Source: Pseudohalocynthiibacter aestuariivivens
Lineage (GTDB): Bacteria; Pseudomonadota; Alphaproteobacteria; Rhodobacterales; Rhodobacteraceae
Reading direction: 5' to 3'
DNA: 64,000 bases
Assembly (NCBI RefSeq): GCF_011040495.1
Contig: NZ_CP049037.1
Span: 2,914,001-2,978,000 of the forward strand
The position numbers and the translations under genes were made by a program. A model generated the notes under the pieces. The model was not told where the DNA came from. It was given only the letters and a program-made list of their open reading frames with translations, and searched no databases. Position 1 is the stretch's first letter. The number at the start of each line of letters is the position of its first letter. Below are positions 35,314 through 44,304 of the stretch, piece after piece.

Positions 35314-35760
35314 ATGTCCGATTCCATCACCATCCGCCCGATAAAATCCGCCGACGAGGCAGAATGGCGCCGTCTCTGGACAGGGTATCTGGAGTATTAT
35401 GAGACTTCGGTCACAGAAAAAGTGTACCAAACCACCTTTGCCCGGTTGTTGTCCACGGATCACCCGGATCAGAATGGGTTTATCGCGCTTGAGAGCGACA
35501 AGGGGATCGGCCTCGTGCATTACATCTATCACCCGCATAACTGGCGAATGGATCATGTCTGCTACCTGCAGGACCTCTATGCCGACCCGTCCGTTCGTGG
35601 CACCGGCGTGGGGCGCAAGCTGATCGAGGCTGTCTATTCGCAGGCTGATGCGGATGGTCGTCCGTCAGTCTACTGGATGACGCAAGATTTCAATCATACC
35701 GGTCGACGGCTTTATGACCGGATTGGCAAATTGACACCGTTCATCAAATACACGCGCTAG
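35314..35760 (+). CDS. GNAT family N-acetyltransferase
   Basis: A 148-residue GNAT protein with YLQDLYADPSVRGTGVGRKLIEAV (shown in parts: QDLYADPSVRGTGVG is the acetyl-CoA site) and a late NHTGRRLYDRIG. Proteins of this type acetylate small amines; the true substrate is unknown. GGAGG lies 9 bases before ATG 35314; the frame is open to 35263 without merit. Its stop overlaps that of the convergent LysR gene by 4 bases. Confidence 0.8.
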   Translation: MSDSITIRPIKSADEAEWRRLWTGYLEYYETSVTEKVYQTTFARLLSTDHPDQNGFIALESDKGIGLVHYIYHPHNWRMDHVCYLQDLYADPSVRGTGVGRKLIEAVYSQADADGRPSVYWMTQDFNHTGRRLYDRIGKLTPFIKYTR

Positions 35761-36626
35761 AGGATGACAGTCTCACCGGTCGCAAAGGCCGTGCGAATGG
35801 CCGCCTCCATCGCGTCGAGCGCCGCGCCGGTTGCGCCGGGCGACCGCGCCAAAATGAGGTGAGAGCAGGGAGTTTCGCCGAAGCCATCGGCCGTTCCCAA
35901 GCGGCGCAAGTCACGCGTAAGGCTGTTTTCACCCAGCAGTCCGACGGCAATGCCTGCCTCGATCGCGGCAATGACACCTGCAACGCTCTGGCTGGAATAG
36001 ACCACGCGGTAGGGTCGTCCTGCCGCGTCCAGTGCAGCAAGCGCCACGTCGCGCCACCAGCAAGCCTGATCAAAGAGTGCGACGGGCAGCGCATCGCTTG
36101 CTGGAAAATCGGCAAAGCGTGCTGCGGACCAACAGGTTTGCTCGCGCCTCAGCACGTCGGCGGAATGTTCTGGCTCTGCTGTCTCATACACGGCGATATC
36201 CAGTTTCGCGGCGGCCAGTGCATCGGGAAACCCGGCGCTGAGTGCACAGGTCACATCCAGTTCGACCATCGGATGCGATTGGGTGAACGCACCGAGGATA
36301 CGGGTCAGGTATCCTTGCGTTTGGTCGTCGGGCAGCCCAATACGGAGCCGTCCATGCAGTCGGTCCGCGCTTAACCGGCGTAACGTATGGCTGAGGGTGC
36401 GGGTCACGTCGCGGGCCACCGGCAACAGTTCGCGACCTGTTGCGGTTAGGGTGATGCCGCGCCCGTGACGCTCGAACAGGGGATGGCCGACGATATCCTC
36501 CAGCTTGCGTATTTGCAGGCTGACCGCGCTTTGCGAGCGGTGAATACGCATGGCTCCTTCGGTTACGCTGCCTGCCTCGGTCACGGCGAGAAAGCTGCGC
36601 AGAAGGTCGCTGTTAAGTTCAGTCAT
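35757..36626 (-). CDS. LysR family transcriptional regulator
   Basis: A 289-residue LTTR. The N-terminal winged helix (residues 5-65) has LLRSFLAVTEAGSVTEGAMRIH (in parts), RSQSAVSLQIRKLED and GHPLFERHGRGITLT. The C-terminal effector domain has RLRIGLPDDQTQGYL and GVIAAIEAGIAVGLLGE. It is divergent from the permease at 36719, with 92 bases between, so control of that permease is the simplest guess. The ligand is unknown. Confidence 0.88.
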   Translation of the reverse strand: MTELNSDLLRSFLAVTEAGSVTEGAMRIHRSQSAVSLQIRKLEDIVGHPLFERHGRGITLTATGRELLPVARDVTRTLSHTLRRLSADRLHGRLRIGLPDDQTQGYLTRILGAFTQSHPMVELDVTCALSAGFPDALAAAKLDIAVYETAEPEHSADVLRREQTCWSAARFADFPASDALPVALFDQACWWRDVALAALDAAGRPYRVVYSSQSVAGVIAAIEAGIAVGLLGENSLTRDLRRLGTADGFGETPCSHLILARSPGATGAALDAMEAAIRTAFATGETVIL

Positions 36627-36718
36627 TGGAAAAACTCATATCTAATATCTGAATTACCCGTTTCACATATGGCGAGTTGCGGACGATACTCCAAGGGAAA
36701 TCGCACCGGAGTTGCCAA

Positions 36719-37744
36719 ATGTCCGACCAGACAGATCCAAAATCACGTTTTGCTGCGAAGTCGCTGCTGATTGGCGGAACATTGTTCATCTTGATGCTTT
36801 CGATCCTATTGTGGCCAGCACAGATGACGGAAATGGCGGCTTTCGTCTTTTGGGGACTGGTCGCAGTCGCGCCGCTGGTGATTCCCGGAATCGTGTTGTC
36901 GGCATGGATCATGGCCAGTGGGGCGGATGCTCATATTGCTCGCGCGTTCGAAGGGCGAACGATACAAACCGTGATTGTTGCATCGGCAATCGGGGCAATT
37001 ACACCGGTTTGCGGGATCACAGTGCTGCCGTTGATGGCAGGGCTGCTGGCGGCGGGGATTCCGCTGGCACCGGTGATGGCGTTCTGGCTGTCATCGCCAG
37101 TCACAGACCCGGCAATGCTGGCGACGACAGTGGCAACTCTGGGCTTGGGCTTTGCGGTGGGCAAGACGGTGGCGGCTTTTGGTCTCGGCCTGTGGGGGGG
37201 CGCGATCACCGCACTCTTTGCGCGACGCGGCTGGGCGGTGTCGGCGCTACGACAGAACCGGTTCGTGGGATCTCTGGCCCAGCGTCAATGTTGCGCGCCA
37301 GCCTCTTATCAGGCGGCAATCTGGCGTAGCGCCGCCCGGCGTGCGCACTTCTGGCAGATTTGCCGCGCAACGACTCGTCTGATCCTGATCTGCCTGATTC
37401 CCGCCTTTGCTGCCGAATACGCGCTGAACGCGGCATTGCACCCAGCGGCGCTGACGGCGTATGTGGGCGCTGACGTCTGGTGGGCAATCCCCTTTGCCAC
37501 GCTCGTGGGTGCACCGGCCTATCTGGATGGGTATGCGGCGCTGCCGCTGACTCGTGGGCTGCTGGACCATGGGATGTCACCGGGGGCGGCGATGGCATTT
37601 CTGGTTTCCGGCGGTGTCGTCAGCATCTGGGGCGCGATGGCGATTTTTCCGGTGCTGCGGCTGCCGCCCTTCCTGCTATATCTGGCGCTGGCGGTCAGCG
37701 GATCACTGGCGGCGGGCTATGTGTTCGACTGGGTGATGGGTTAG
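36719..37744 (+). CDS. Permease of the UPF0718/ArsP-like family
   Basis: A 341-residue protein with about eight helices arranged as two halves. The first half has AIGAITPVCGITVLPLMAGLL and MAFWLSSPVTDPAM, the second VGAPAYLDGYAALPLTRGLL and MAFLVSGGVVSIWG; these paired GxxxP.C and Ser-rich motifs belong to the UPF0718 permeases, which include the organoarsenical exporter ArsP. The soluble middle loop includes QRQCC. Substrate not assignable. Ribosome site CCGGAG before ATG 36719. Confidence 0.75.
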   Translation: MSDQTDPKSRFAAKSLLIGGTLFILMLSILLWPAQMTEMAAFVFWGLVAVAPLVIPGIVLSAWIMASGADAHIARAFEGRTIQTVIVASAIGAITPVCGITVLPLMAGLLAAGIPLAPVMAFWLSSPVTDPAMLATTVATLGLGFAVGKTVAAFGLGLWGGAITALFARRGWAVSALRQNRFVGSLAQRQCCAPASYQAAIWRSAARRAHFWQICRATTRLILICLIPAFAAEYALNAALHPAALTAYVGADVWWAIPFATLVGAPAYLDGYAALPLTRGLLDHGMSPGAAMAFLVSGGVVSIWGAMAIFPVLRLPPFLLYLALAVSGSLAAGYVFDWVMG

Positions 37745-37749
37745 CTGCG

Positions 37750-38271
37750 TCAGTCGCCTTCTGCCTCACGCGCAAGCAATTGTCGGTAAGTGTAGGATGT
37801 CTCGATTTCCCCTTCGGACCCGATCACGAAGCGCGGGTCGACCTGCATGCAGCGCACGGCGCAGAGCTGGCTGACGACCATATCAGTGGTGTCCACATAC
37901 CAAAGCCGCCCACCCGGCGTAGCAACGTAGCCGTCGATACCCTCTTCTTCGTCGGCTTCGATGTCGATGACGGTGGGCACTTCTGACCATGCGACGGCGT
38001 CATACCCCGCATGTGTGTGCCACGATGCGAGCACCTCCAGTGCGTCAGGCCACACTGGCGTACATTCGTCGCGCTTGCCACGGATGGACGGGCCACTGGC
38101 CAGACGCCCGGCGGCATCGCGTCCCAGATAACCGCAATACTCCCGGTTCTCCGCAATTGATTTCGCCTGAACACTTGCCAGAACCGACTTTGCAAAGGCG
38201 ATTTCAGTATTGTCCTGCGCAGCAACCGAACTGGTCGATGCTATTACGCTGGTGACGAGCAAGAATTTCAT
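37750..38271 (-). CDS. Secreted DUF4329 domain protein
   Basis: A 173-residue protein with signal peptide [19 protein letters not shown] and a DUF4329 domain: [28 protein letters not shown] with its SEVP motif, and [17 protein letters not shown]. The HTH..D pattern resembles JAB/MPN-type metal sites, and DUF4329 is found in some toxin tails, but a free secreted copy such as this is of unknown role. Start ATG 38271 fits the signal peptide. Convergent with the permease, 5 bases apart. Confidence 0.75.
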   Translation of the reverse strand: MKFLLVTSVIASTSSVAAQDNTEIAFAKSVLASVQAKSIAENREYCGYLGRDAAGRLASGPSIRGKRDECTPVWPDALEVLASWHTHAGYDAVAWSEVPTVIDIEADEEEGIDGYVATPGGRLWYVDTTDMVVSQLCAVRCMQVDPRFVIGSEGEIETSYTYRQLLAREAEGD

Positions 38272-38379
38272 TGGCACCTTTGGCTGCTGTCGCTGCTGGA
38301 CATTCGGGTGATCCTGCGTTGGTTTTCACCAACGCGCAAGCGCGCTAAGCTGCGCGCGACACATCAAGGAGACGCGTGC

Positions 38380-39099
38380 ATGACTATTCATATCGGTGCG
38401 GAGCCGGGCGATATTGCCCCGACGGTGCTGATGCCGGGCGACCCCAAGCGCGCCGAATGGGCCGCACAGAGGTTTCTGGACAATGCGCGGCAGGTGAATG
38501 CGGTACGCGGCATGTCCGGCTACACCGGGACGTGGCAGGGGCACCCGGTCACGATTCATGGCAGCGGAATGGGCATGGCATCACTGAGTATTTATGCCAA
38601 TGAGCTGATCCGCGATTTCGGCGCCACCACCCTGATCCGCATTGGGTCATGTGGAGCGATGCAACACGATGTGAGGCTGCGCGATGTGATCTTGGCGATG
38701 ACGGCCAGCAGCATCAGCACGCCTTCGTCTAGCATGCTGCGCGAGTTGAACTTTGCGCCCTGCGCCGATTGGGGGCTGCTACGGGCAGCCGTCCACGCGG
38801 CCGAAGCAAAGGGAAGCACCCCGCATGTGGGAGGCATCTATTCGTCGGATACGTTTTATGACGAGCGCGCGGATCTGACCGAGGCACTGACCCGCCACGG
38901 TGCACTGGCAGTCGAAATGGAGACGGCCGAACTCTACACTGTGGCAGCCCGGTATGGTGTGCGGGCGTTGGCGGTGCTGACGGTATCGGACCATCTGATC
39001 ACGGGCGCTGCGCTGGATTCGGGTGCGCGAGAGAGCAGCTTTGGCGAGATGGTGGAGATTGCGCTGGGCGCGGCATTCGGTGCCGAGGCCGTGACATAG
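38380..39099 (+). CDS. deoD: Purine-nucleoside phosphorylase
   Basis: A 239-residue hexameric-type PNP: purine nucleoside + phosphate to base + ribose-1-phosphate. Motifs are [45 protein letters not shown], the catalytic [13 protein letters not shown] and VSDHL. The length is standard. AAGGAGA precedes ATG 38380. It stands apart from other nucleoside genes here. Confidence 0.95.
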   Translation: MTIHIGAEPGDIAPTVLMPGDPKRAEWAAQRFLDNARQVNAVRGMSGYTGTWQGHPVTIHGSGMGMASLSIYANELIRDFGATTLIRIGSCGAMQHDVRLRDVILAMTASSISTPSSSMLRELNFAPCADWGLLRAAVHAAEAKGSTPHVGGIYSSDTFYDERADLTEALTRHGALAVEMETAELYTVAARYGVRALAVLTVSDHLITGAALDSGARESSFGEMVEIALGAAFGAEAVT

Positions 39100-39154
39100 C
39101 GGCGCTGCGCAATTGGACACTTGCCAAACGGGACAGGCGGCATAGGTTGCGGAC

Positions 39155-39655
39155 ATGCCCTATGAATGGTCCCCTCAGGCAATCGGATCACCGCTGACAC
39201 GGCTGGATTTGTGGCCGCACCGATCATTGCCCCGGCGCGGTTTCGCCGGGTTTATGGTGGTGACCTGTGTGATGATCTCATTGCCACTGTTTGCGCTCTT
39301 GGGCACAGTATTGCTGTGGGGTTTGCTGCCGTTTGTGGCCTTGGCCGTTGCTGGCCTATGGTGGGCGCTGCAACGCTCCTATGCCAGCGGCAACACGCAC
39401 GAGGTGCTGTTCATGGATGCGGATGCAGTGCGCCTGACTCGCACCAACCCGCACGGCGATGTGCAGGAATGGGACTGCAACAGCTATTGGGCGCAGGTAA
39501 ACATGTACCCTACCGGGGGGCCGGTCGCACATTACCTGACGCTCAAAGGGCGCGGGCGCGAAGTGGAAATTGGCGCATTCCTGTCCGAAGATGAGCGCAA
39601 GGCGCTGTACCCAGAAATCAAGAACGCGCTCCAACTGGCACGCGTAGCGCGCTGA
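39155..39655 (+). CDS. DUF2244 membrane protein
   Basis: A 166-residue protein of the DUF2244 family. Helices cover residues 30-50 and 52-70 (GFMVVTCVMISLPLFALLG and LLPFVALAVAGLWWALQRSY), then a soluble domain with WDCNSYWAQVNMYPTGGPV and EVEIGAFLSEDERKAL. Function unknown; such genes are common in alphaproteobacteria. It is 55 bases after deoD. Confidence 0.8.
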   Translation: MPYEWSPQAIGSPLTRLDLWPHRSLPRRGFAGFMVVTCVMISLPLFALLGTVLLWGLLPFVALAVAGLWWALQRSYASGNTHEVLFMDADAVRLTRTNPHGDVQEWDCNSYWAQVNMYPTGGPVAHYLTLKGRGREVEIGAFLSEDERKALYPEIKNALQLARVAR

Positions 39656-39726
39656 GATAGAGGCCGCCGGGCCTGCTATCTTCGTCTTTCGACGTTCTTG
39701 AAATACTAAAGTTGAGCAGGCACCAG

Positions 39727-40194
39727 TCAGGCACCTTGGCAGAGACGGTCCTTAACCCGAGGGCCGACCGCGCCAAAATCGATCTGGCCGGTATAGTTCT
39801 GCTTTAGCAGACCCATCACCTTGCCCATGTCGCGGATCGACGTTGCACCGGTCTCAGAGATTGCCTTGTCGACCGCGTCTGAAACTTCGTCTTCGTTCAA
39901 CTGGCGGGGCAGAAATTCCTCGATCACTGCCACCTCAGCGCGCTCGCGTTCGGCCAGATCGATCCGGCCGCCTTCTTCATAGGCGCGAACCGATTCCTGA
40001 CGTTGCTTGGTCATCTTTCCAAGGATGGCGAGCACTTCGGCGTCGCCGACGCCATCATCACTGCCGCTGCCGCGCGCGGCGATATCCTGATCCTTGATGG
40101 CGGCGTTGATCAACCGCAAGGTTGCCAGACGACCAGCATCCTTGTCTCGCATAGCCTGCTTCATGGCCGTATTGACCCGGTCACGCAATGTCAT
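39727..40194 (-). CDS. GatB/YqeY domain protein
   Basis: A 155-residue YqeY protein, related to the tail of GatB. It has MTLRDRVNTAMKQAMRDKD, RLATLRLINAAIKD, EEFLPRQLNEDEV and MGKVMGLLKQNYTGQIDFG, all family hallmarks. A role in tRNA-dependent amidation is suggested for the family but not proven. In many related genomes it sits divergent to carA, from which it is separated here by the 10 kb phosphonate island. The 217-base gap 40195-40411 holds no gene. Confidence 0.88.
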   Translation of the reverse strand: MTLRDRVNTAMKQAMRDKDAGRLATLRLINAAIKDQDIAARGSGSDDGVGDAEVLAILGKMTKQRQESVRAYEEGGRIDLAERERAEVAVIEEFLPRQLNEDEVSDAVDKAISETGATSIRDMGKVMGLLKQNYTGQIDFGAVGPRVKDRLCQGA

Positions 40195-40411
40195 GTTGTG
40201 TTCTTCCCTCGAACTGAGAGCGCCGCGCGCCTAAATGGGGGACCGCCGAGTGAGTGGTTTGCGGCAGTCATAAGCATGGTGTTCTATATAAATTGAAGTC
40301 GCCTTGCAACATCCGGTGACATCCCATGCGTGGGTGCCGTAACGTCGCCCTGAACGCAGGGCAAAATTCCGATGGCGGGCGCATAGCTTGGCCGGAATGA
40401 TTGTCTTAACC

Positions 40412-41299
40412 TTACTTTTGATGTTGCCTGACATCGTCAATGTGGCTGAGCGCGACCTTGCAAAAGGATTCGATGATTCGTGATTGCGCTCGTTCCGTCA
40501 GGTAGGCCAGATAATAGTTGGTTTTGACCTTGGCGTCTGCAATCGGAATGGCGCGCAGATTGGGGTGGGCCACAAATTCGAAATCGGCGACAAATCCGAT
40601 GCCCAAGCCCTGTTCGACGGCTTTCCAGATCGCTTCGCGGCTATCCATCTCCAGCACGGTTTTGACGCTGATTCCGCGATTTTGCAGCTCGTTTTCGATA
40701 GCGATGCGCGTTGTTGATCCCGTTTCGCGGCGCACAATTCTCTCGCCTTCAAGCTCTGATATGGAAATGCTGTCGCGTTGAAAGAAGGGATGCTGGGAAT
40801 GCACAAAAGTGACGACGTCATGCACGCTGTAGGGCAGGGTTGTCACCCGGTCGTCTTGTGGAACCTCGGCGATGATACCGACATCCGCATCAAATGACAG
40901 GATCCGCTCAAAGCAGCGAGACGAGTTGCCGAAACGCACCTCGACGTCGATCAGGGGGTATTTTTGCTTGAACGCCACGATCATGTCAGTGGCGTGAAAC
41001 GGTCCGACTGCGGCCAGATTCAGCGTGCCTGAATGAAACCCCATGAACGTATCAAGCAGATTTTCGGCATCCCGTTCGGCCTGCGTCAATCTGGATGTAA
41101 TTTCAAAGAGTTCATGGCCGGGAACCGTCAGGCGGATGTCGCGCCCGATCCGGTTGAACAGTTCTACGCCGTAGCGCTGTTCCAGCGCTTTGACCTGAGT
41201 GGAGAGTGTCGGCTGGCTGATGTTGAGCACTTTGGCTGCCCGAGAGAAGCCATTGTGTTTTGCAACCGCGTGAAAAGAGCGAAGTTCTGATCGTAGCAT
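40412..41299 (-). CDS. LysR regulator of the phosphonate operon
   Basis: A 295-residue LTTR divergent from the phosphonate operon, 112 bases from its first gene. HTH: FHAVAKHNGFSRAAKVLNIS, PTLSTQVKALEQRYGVELF. Effector domain: GTLNLAAVGPFHATDMIVAF and AIWKAVEQGLGIGFVADFE. Pseudomonas phnA is switched on by the LysR regulator PhnR through phosphonoacetate, independent of phosphate; this gene is placed to do the same. Nested inverted repeats in the shared promoter are a likely binding site. Confidence 0.85.
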   Translation of the reverse strand: MLRSELRSFHAVAKHNGFSRAAKVLNISQPTLSTQVKALEQRYGVELFNRIGRDIRLTVPGHELFEITSRLTQAERDAENLLDTFMGFHSGTLNLAAVGPFHATDMIVAFKQKYPLIDVEVRFGNSSRCFERILSFDADVGIIAEVPQDDRVTTLPYSVHDVVTFVHSQHPFFQRDSISISELEGERIVRRETGSTTRIAIENELQNRGISVKTVLEMDSREAIWKAVEQGLGIGFVADFEFVAHPNLRAIPIADAKVKTNYYLAYLTERAQSRIIESFCKVALSHIDDVRQHQK

Positions 41300-41319
41300 A
41301 GCTTCAGTATATGGATGCT

Positions 41320-41347
41320 ATGCAAACAATCAATTTGTTAAATGCAT
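41320..41347. promoter_or_regulatory. Nested inverted repeats, candidate LysR operator
   Basis: ATGCA (41320-41324) with TGCAT (41343-41347), and inside it AACAA-N5-TTGTT (41325-41339). A further AGCAT/ATGCT pair lies at 41295-41320. T-N11-A sites are typical for LysR proteins. It sits in the middle of the divergent phn promoter region. Confidence 0.45.
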
Positions 41348-41411
41348 TTTGTAGCGACAAACTGTCATTCAACCCCGCAAAACCGGGTGCAAGTTGCGCA
41401 AGAGGAATCAT

Positions 41412-42539
41412 ATGTGGACATACAGTAATCCGGTAAATGTCATCTTTGGTACCGGCGCGTACAGCAAGCTGGCTGACCTGATCGGGGGACGGCGCTATGC
41501 GCTGGTAACCTACCCCGAGCCGCCTTTTGCCGAACTCGCGCAACGCATCGAATCTGTGGCAGGTAGGCCTGTCCTGACGATCGACGATGTCGCGCCAAAC
41601 CCCGATTATACGCTGCTCGAAGAGCAAAGCGGCAGATTTGCTGATCTGGCCGAGCCGATCGATGTGATCGTTGCGGTTGGTGGCGGTTCGGTTATCGATT
41701 CGACCAAGGTCTTTGCCGCCGCGGGAGGAAATTTTGGTAATGTCGCCCGCTTTTTGGAGACTAAGGCAGGGGAGGATGCATTGTCATTCCTGCCTATCAT
41801 TGCAGTGCCAACGACGGCTGGAACCGGTAGCGAAGTGACATGTTGGGCCACGGTCTGGAACGAGGAGAAGGGCAAGAAATATTCGCTCGCGCATCCTGAA
41901 CTCTATCCCGAAACCGCGCTTGTCGATCCCGAACTGATGCTAGGCAAGCCTCTGGGTCTGACGCTGGCCACGGGGCTGGACGCATTATCGCACTCGCTGG
42001 AGAGCATATGGAACGTTAACGCGAACCCCGTGTCGGCGCGCCACGCCGTCGCGGCATCAAGGCTGATCATGGACGCCTTGCCGCAACTGGTGCGAGACCC
42101 CGGCAATCTGGATCTGCGCACTGATATGGCCGAGGCATCGCTATGTGCCGGATTGGCCTTTTCCAATACCAAGACTGCGATTGCGCATAATCTGTCCTAT
42201 CCGATCACACTGGGATGGGGGGTGCAGCACGGTATTGCCTGTTCCTTTACCTTGCCCACGGTTCTGCGGTCCGTCATCGGTATCGGCGGGTTTCGCGAGG
42301 CCGCTCTGAACGAGATTTTCGGCACGGATCTGAATGTAGGAGCAGATCGCCTGACCCAGTTTCTGAGCGATCTGGGTATCGGCGCGCGATTTGCCGATCA
42401 CGGCATCCCGGCGGACAAATGCGCCGACATTATCGACGAAGCATTTGCCGGCGAACGCGGCAAGAACTTTGTCGGAACCAAGGACAACTTCATCGCGGCG
42501 GCACAACAACAGAATGTCATCAGATTGTCAGCCGCGTGA
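41412..42539 (+). CDS. Iron-containing alcohol dehydrogenase, putative 2-hydroxyethylphosphonate dehydrogenase
   Basis: A 375-residue group III (iron-type) alcohol dehydrogenase. NAD site VGGGSVIDSTKVF, metal ligands in TGLDALSHSLES, AIAHNLSY and GWGVQHGIACSF, and PTTAGTGSEVT are all intact. The PhpC/FomC/DhpG phosphonoacetaldehyde reductases belong to this group, and here it leads an operon for phosphonate uptake plus PhnA and PhnY. The inference is that it works in the oxidising direction, 2-hydroxyethylphosphonate to phosphonoacetaldehyde. Oxidation of another phosphonate alcohol is possible. ATG 41412 follows AGAGGA. Confidence 0.8.
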   Translation: MWTYSNPVNVIFGTGAYSKLADLIGGRRYALVTYPEPPFAELAQRIESVAGRPVLTIDDVAPNPDYTLLEEQSGRFADLAEPIDVIVAVGGGSVIDSTKVFAAAGGNFGNVARFLETKAGEDALSFLPIIAVPTTAGTGSEVTCWATVWNEEKGKKYSLAHPELYPETALVDPELMLGKPLGLTLATGLDALSHSLESIWNVNANPVSARHAVAASRLIMDALPQLVRDPGNLDLRTDMAEASLCAGLAFSNTKTAIAHNLSYPITLGWGVQHGIACSFTLPTVLRSVIGIGGFREAALNEIFGTDLNVGADRLTQFLSDLGIGARFADHGIPADKCADIIDEAFAGERGKNFVGTKDNFIAAAQQQNVIRLSAA

Positions 42540-42546
42540 AACATAA

Positions 42547-42563
42547 GCCGGGAACAACCCGGC
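42547..42563 (+). other. Intercistronic hairpin before phnD
   Basis: GCCGGG-AACAA-CCCGGC directly after the dehydrogenase stop and 28 bases before the phnD start. No T-run follows. Such hairpins often stabilise the mRNA of an abundant binding protein. Confidence 0.5.
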
Positions 42564-42591
42564 ACTTCCCATCCAACCCAAGGAGAAAAAC

Positions 42592-43488
42592 ATGAAACTG
42601 ACCAACGTAATAAAGACGGCGATATCCACGATGGCCATCGCGGCAGCCGGAATCGCCAGTGCGGAAGAGTGCAAAAATCCCGATGTTCTGCGGTTTTCGA
42701 TGATTCCGACCGAAGAAACGACGCAGGAACTGTCACTGTATCAGCCGATGGTGAACCAGCTGAAAGAAGCCACAGGAAAAAATGTCGAGTTTTTCCTGCC
42801 CACATCTTACGCGTCGGTGGTCGAAGCGATGTTGGGTGGGTTTGTTGATATCGGGATGCATGGTCCCTATTCCTATGTAATCGCACAGGAAAAAGACCCA
42901 ACACTGCAAGTTTTCGCCACCTACGCCAAACACAAGGGCCACTTTCAGGAAGAAGGCCCCGGCTATAAGGCCGTTTTGGTATCGCGCGCCGATTCCGGTA
43001 TTTCCAAGGTCGAGGACCTGAAGGGCACCGTTGTTGGTCTGACTGATCCGGCATCGACCTCAGGCAACCTGTTGCCACGGGTGGCCTTCACCAAAGTGAT
43101 CGGTGAGGATCTGGAGGATCACTTTAGCCGCGTCGTCTATACCGGCGGCCACGACTTGTCGGCCATTGCGGTGATCGAAGGTCAGGTTGATGTTGCGTTT
43201 GTTGCGACCCACCGTCTGGACAATGTGATTGACCGCGGTTTGGCCACAATGGAAGACTACCAAGTGATCTGGTCCTCTCCGGTCATTCCACAGGATCCCT
43301 TCGTCGTGTCGGGCAAGCTGTGCGATGAGCTGGTCGAGCAAATCTCGTCCGCGTTCCTGACGCTGAGCGACAGCGAAGAGGGCAAAGAATACCTCAAAAA
43401 CGTTAACGCCAGCAAATTCGTTGCGATGACGGACGCGGATTACGACATCATCCGCGATCTGAAGGCCGCGAAAGATGCCAAGAAGTAA
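42592..43488 (+). CDS. phnD: Phosphonate ABC transporter substrate-binding protein
   Basis: A 298-residue periplasmic binding protein with signal peptide MKLTNVIKTAISTMAIAAAG. It has the PhnD/PtxB fold markers FSMIPTEETTQELSLYQPMV, LPTSYASVVEAML, IGMHGPYSYVIA and the phosphonate-binding TDPASTSGNLLP loop. It captures phosphonates for PhnCE. Strong site AAGGAG before ATG 42592. Ligand preference cannot be read from sequence; the neighbouring enzymes point to C2 phosphonates. Confidence 0.92.
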   Translation: MKLTNVIKTAISTMAIAAAGIASAEECKNPDVLRFSMIPTEETTQELSLYQPMVNQLKEATGKNVEFFLPTSYASVVEAMLGGFVDIGMHGPYSYVIAQEKDPTLQVFATYAKHKGHFQEEGPGYKAVLVSRADSGISKVEDLKGTVVGLTDPASTSGNLLPRVAFTKVIGEDLEDHFSRVVYTGGHDLSAIAVIEGQVDVAFVATHRLDNVIDRGLATMEDYQVIWSSPVIPQDPFVVSGKLCDELVEQISSAFLTLSDSEEGKEYLKNVNASKFVAMTDADYDIIRDLKAAKDAKK

Positions 43489-43549
43489 ATGAAGATCAGG
43501 CGCTGATCCGCAGCCATGCGGGTCAGGCCACTCGAGGGGAGGAGAAACC

Positions 43550-44302
43550 ATGGCCGTATTGACCGTAAAAGACCTGAAAGTGCGCTATAGCGCGAAAGGA
43601 CCGGAGATCCTTAAAGGTATCGACTTCGAAGTCAAAGACGACGACTTTCTTGCGATCATCGGCCCCAGCGGGGCGGGTAAATCCACGCTGATCCGCTGTG
43701 TGAACCGGCTGGTCGAGCCATCGGGTGGCAGCATTCATTTGCTGGGCGAGGATGTATGTAGTCTGAATCCAAGGGCGCTGCGCAATCTGCGCCGGAATGT
43801 CGGAATGATCTTTCAGGAGTTCAACCTGATCAACCGTATGTCTGTAATGGATAACGTGCTGTCCGGGCGGCTGGGTTACACCGGCAACCTAAGGTCCTTC
43901 TTCCGCGCGTTTTCAAAAGATGACGTGCAGCAGGCGCTTTACTATCTTGATCGGGTGGGGCTGAGCGACCATATCAACAAACGTGCCGACGAGTTGAGCG
44001 GCGGCCAGAGACAGCGTGTCGGTATCGCGCGCGCCCTGATGCAGGCGCCCAAGCTGCTGCTGCTGGACGAGCCGACATCGGCACTCGACCCCAAGATTTC
44101 GCGCGAAGTCATGGCATTGATCCGTGATATCGCGCTCGAGCTGAAAGTACCGGCCCTATGCAACATCCACGATGTGCAATTGGCCAAGGAATTCTGTAAC
44201 CGGATCATCGGCCTGCAAGACGGCTACAAGAAATTCGACGGGGCGACCGAAACGCTGCGCGATGCCGATCTGGACGACATCTATGCGATGGAGGTCCTCT
44301 GA
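43550..44302 (+). CDS. phnC: Phosphonate ABC transporter ATP-binding protein
   Basis: A 250-residue ATPase. Walker A GPSGAGKST, Q-loop GMIFQEFNLINRMSV, signature LSGGQRQRVGIARAL and Walker B LLLLDEPTSALDPK are all intact. The LINRMSVMDNVLSGRLGY stretch is typical of PhnC. GGGGAGGAG precedes ATG 43550; the next gene begins 2 bases after its stop. Confidence 0.93.
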   Translation: MAVLTVKDLKVRYSAKGPEILKGIDFEVKDDDFLAIIGPSGAGKSTLIRCVNRLVEPSGGSIHLLGEDVCSLNPRALRNLRRNVGMIFQEFNLINRMSVMDNVLSGRLGYTGNLRSFFRAFSKDDVQQALYYLDRVGLSDHINKRADELSGGQRQRVGIARALMQAPKLLLLDEPTSALDPKISREVMALIRDIALELKVPALCNIHDVQLAKEFCNRIIGLQDGYKKFDGATETLRDADLDDIYAMEVL

Positions 44303-44304
44303 TC

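Noticed and set aside
41362..41368. CTGTCAT, a PhoB half-box upstream of the phosphonate operon
   Set aside because: No second half-site at the 11-base spacing on either side, so it is not a Pho box.
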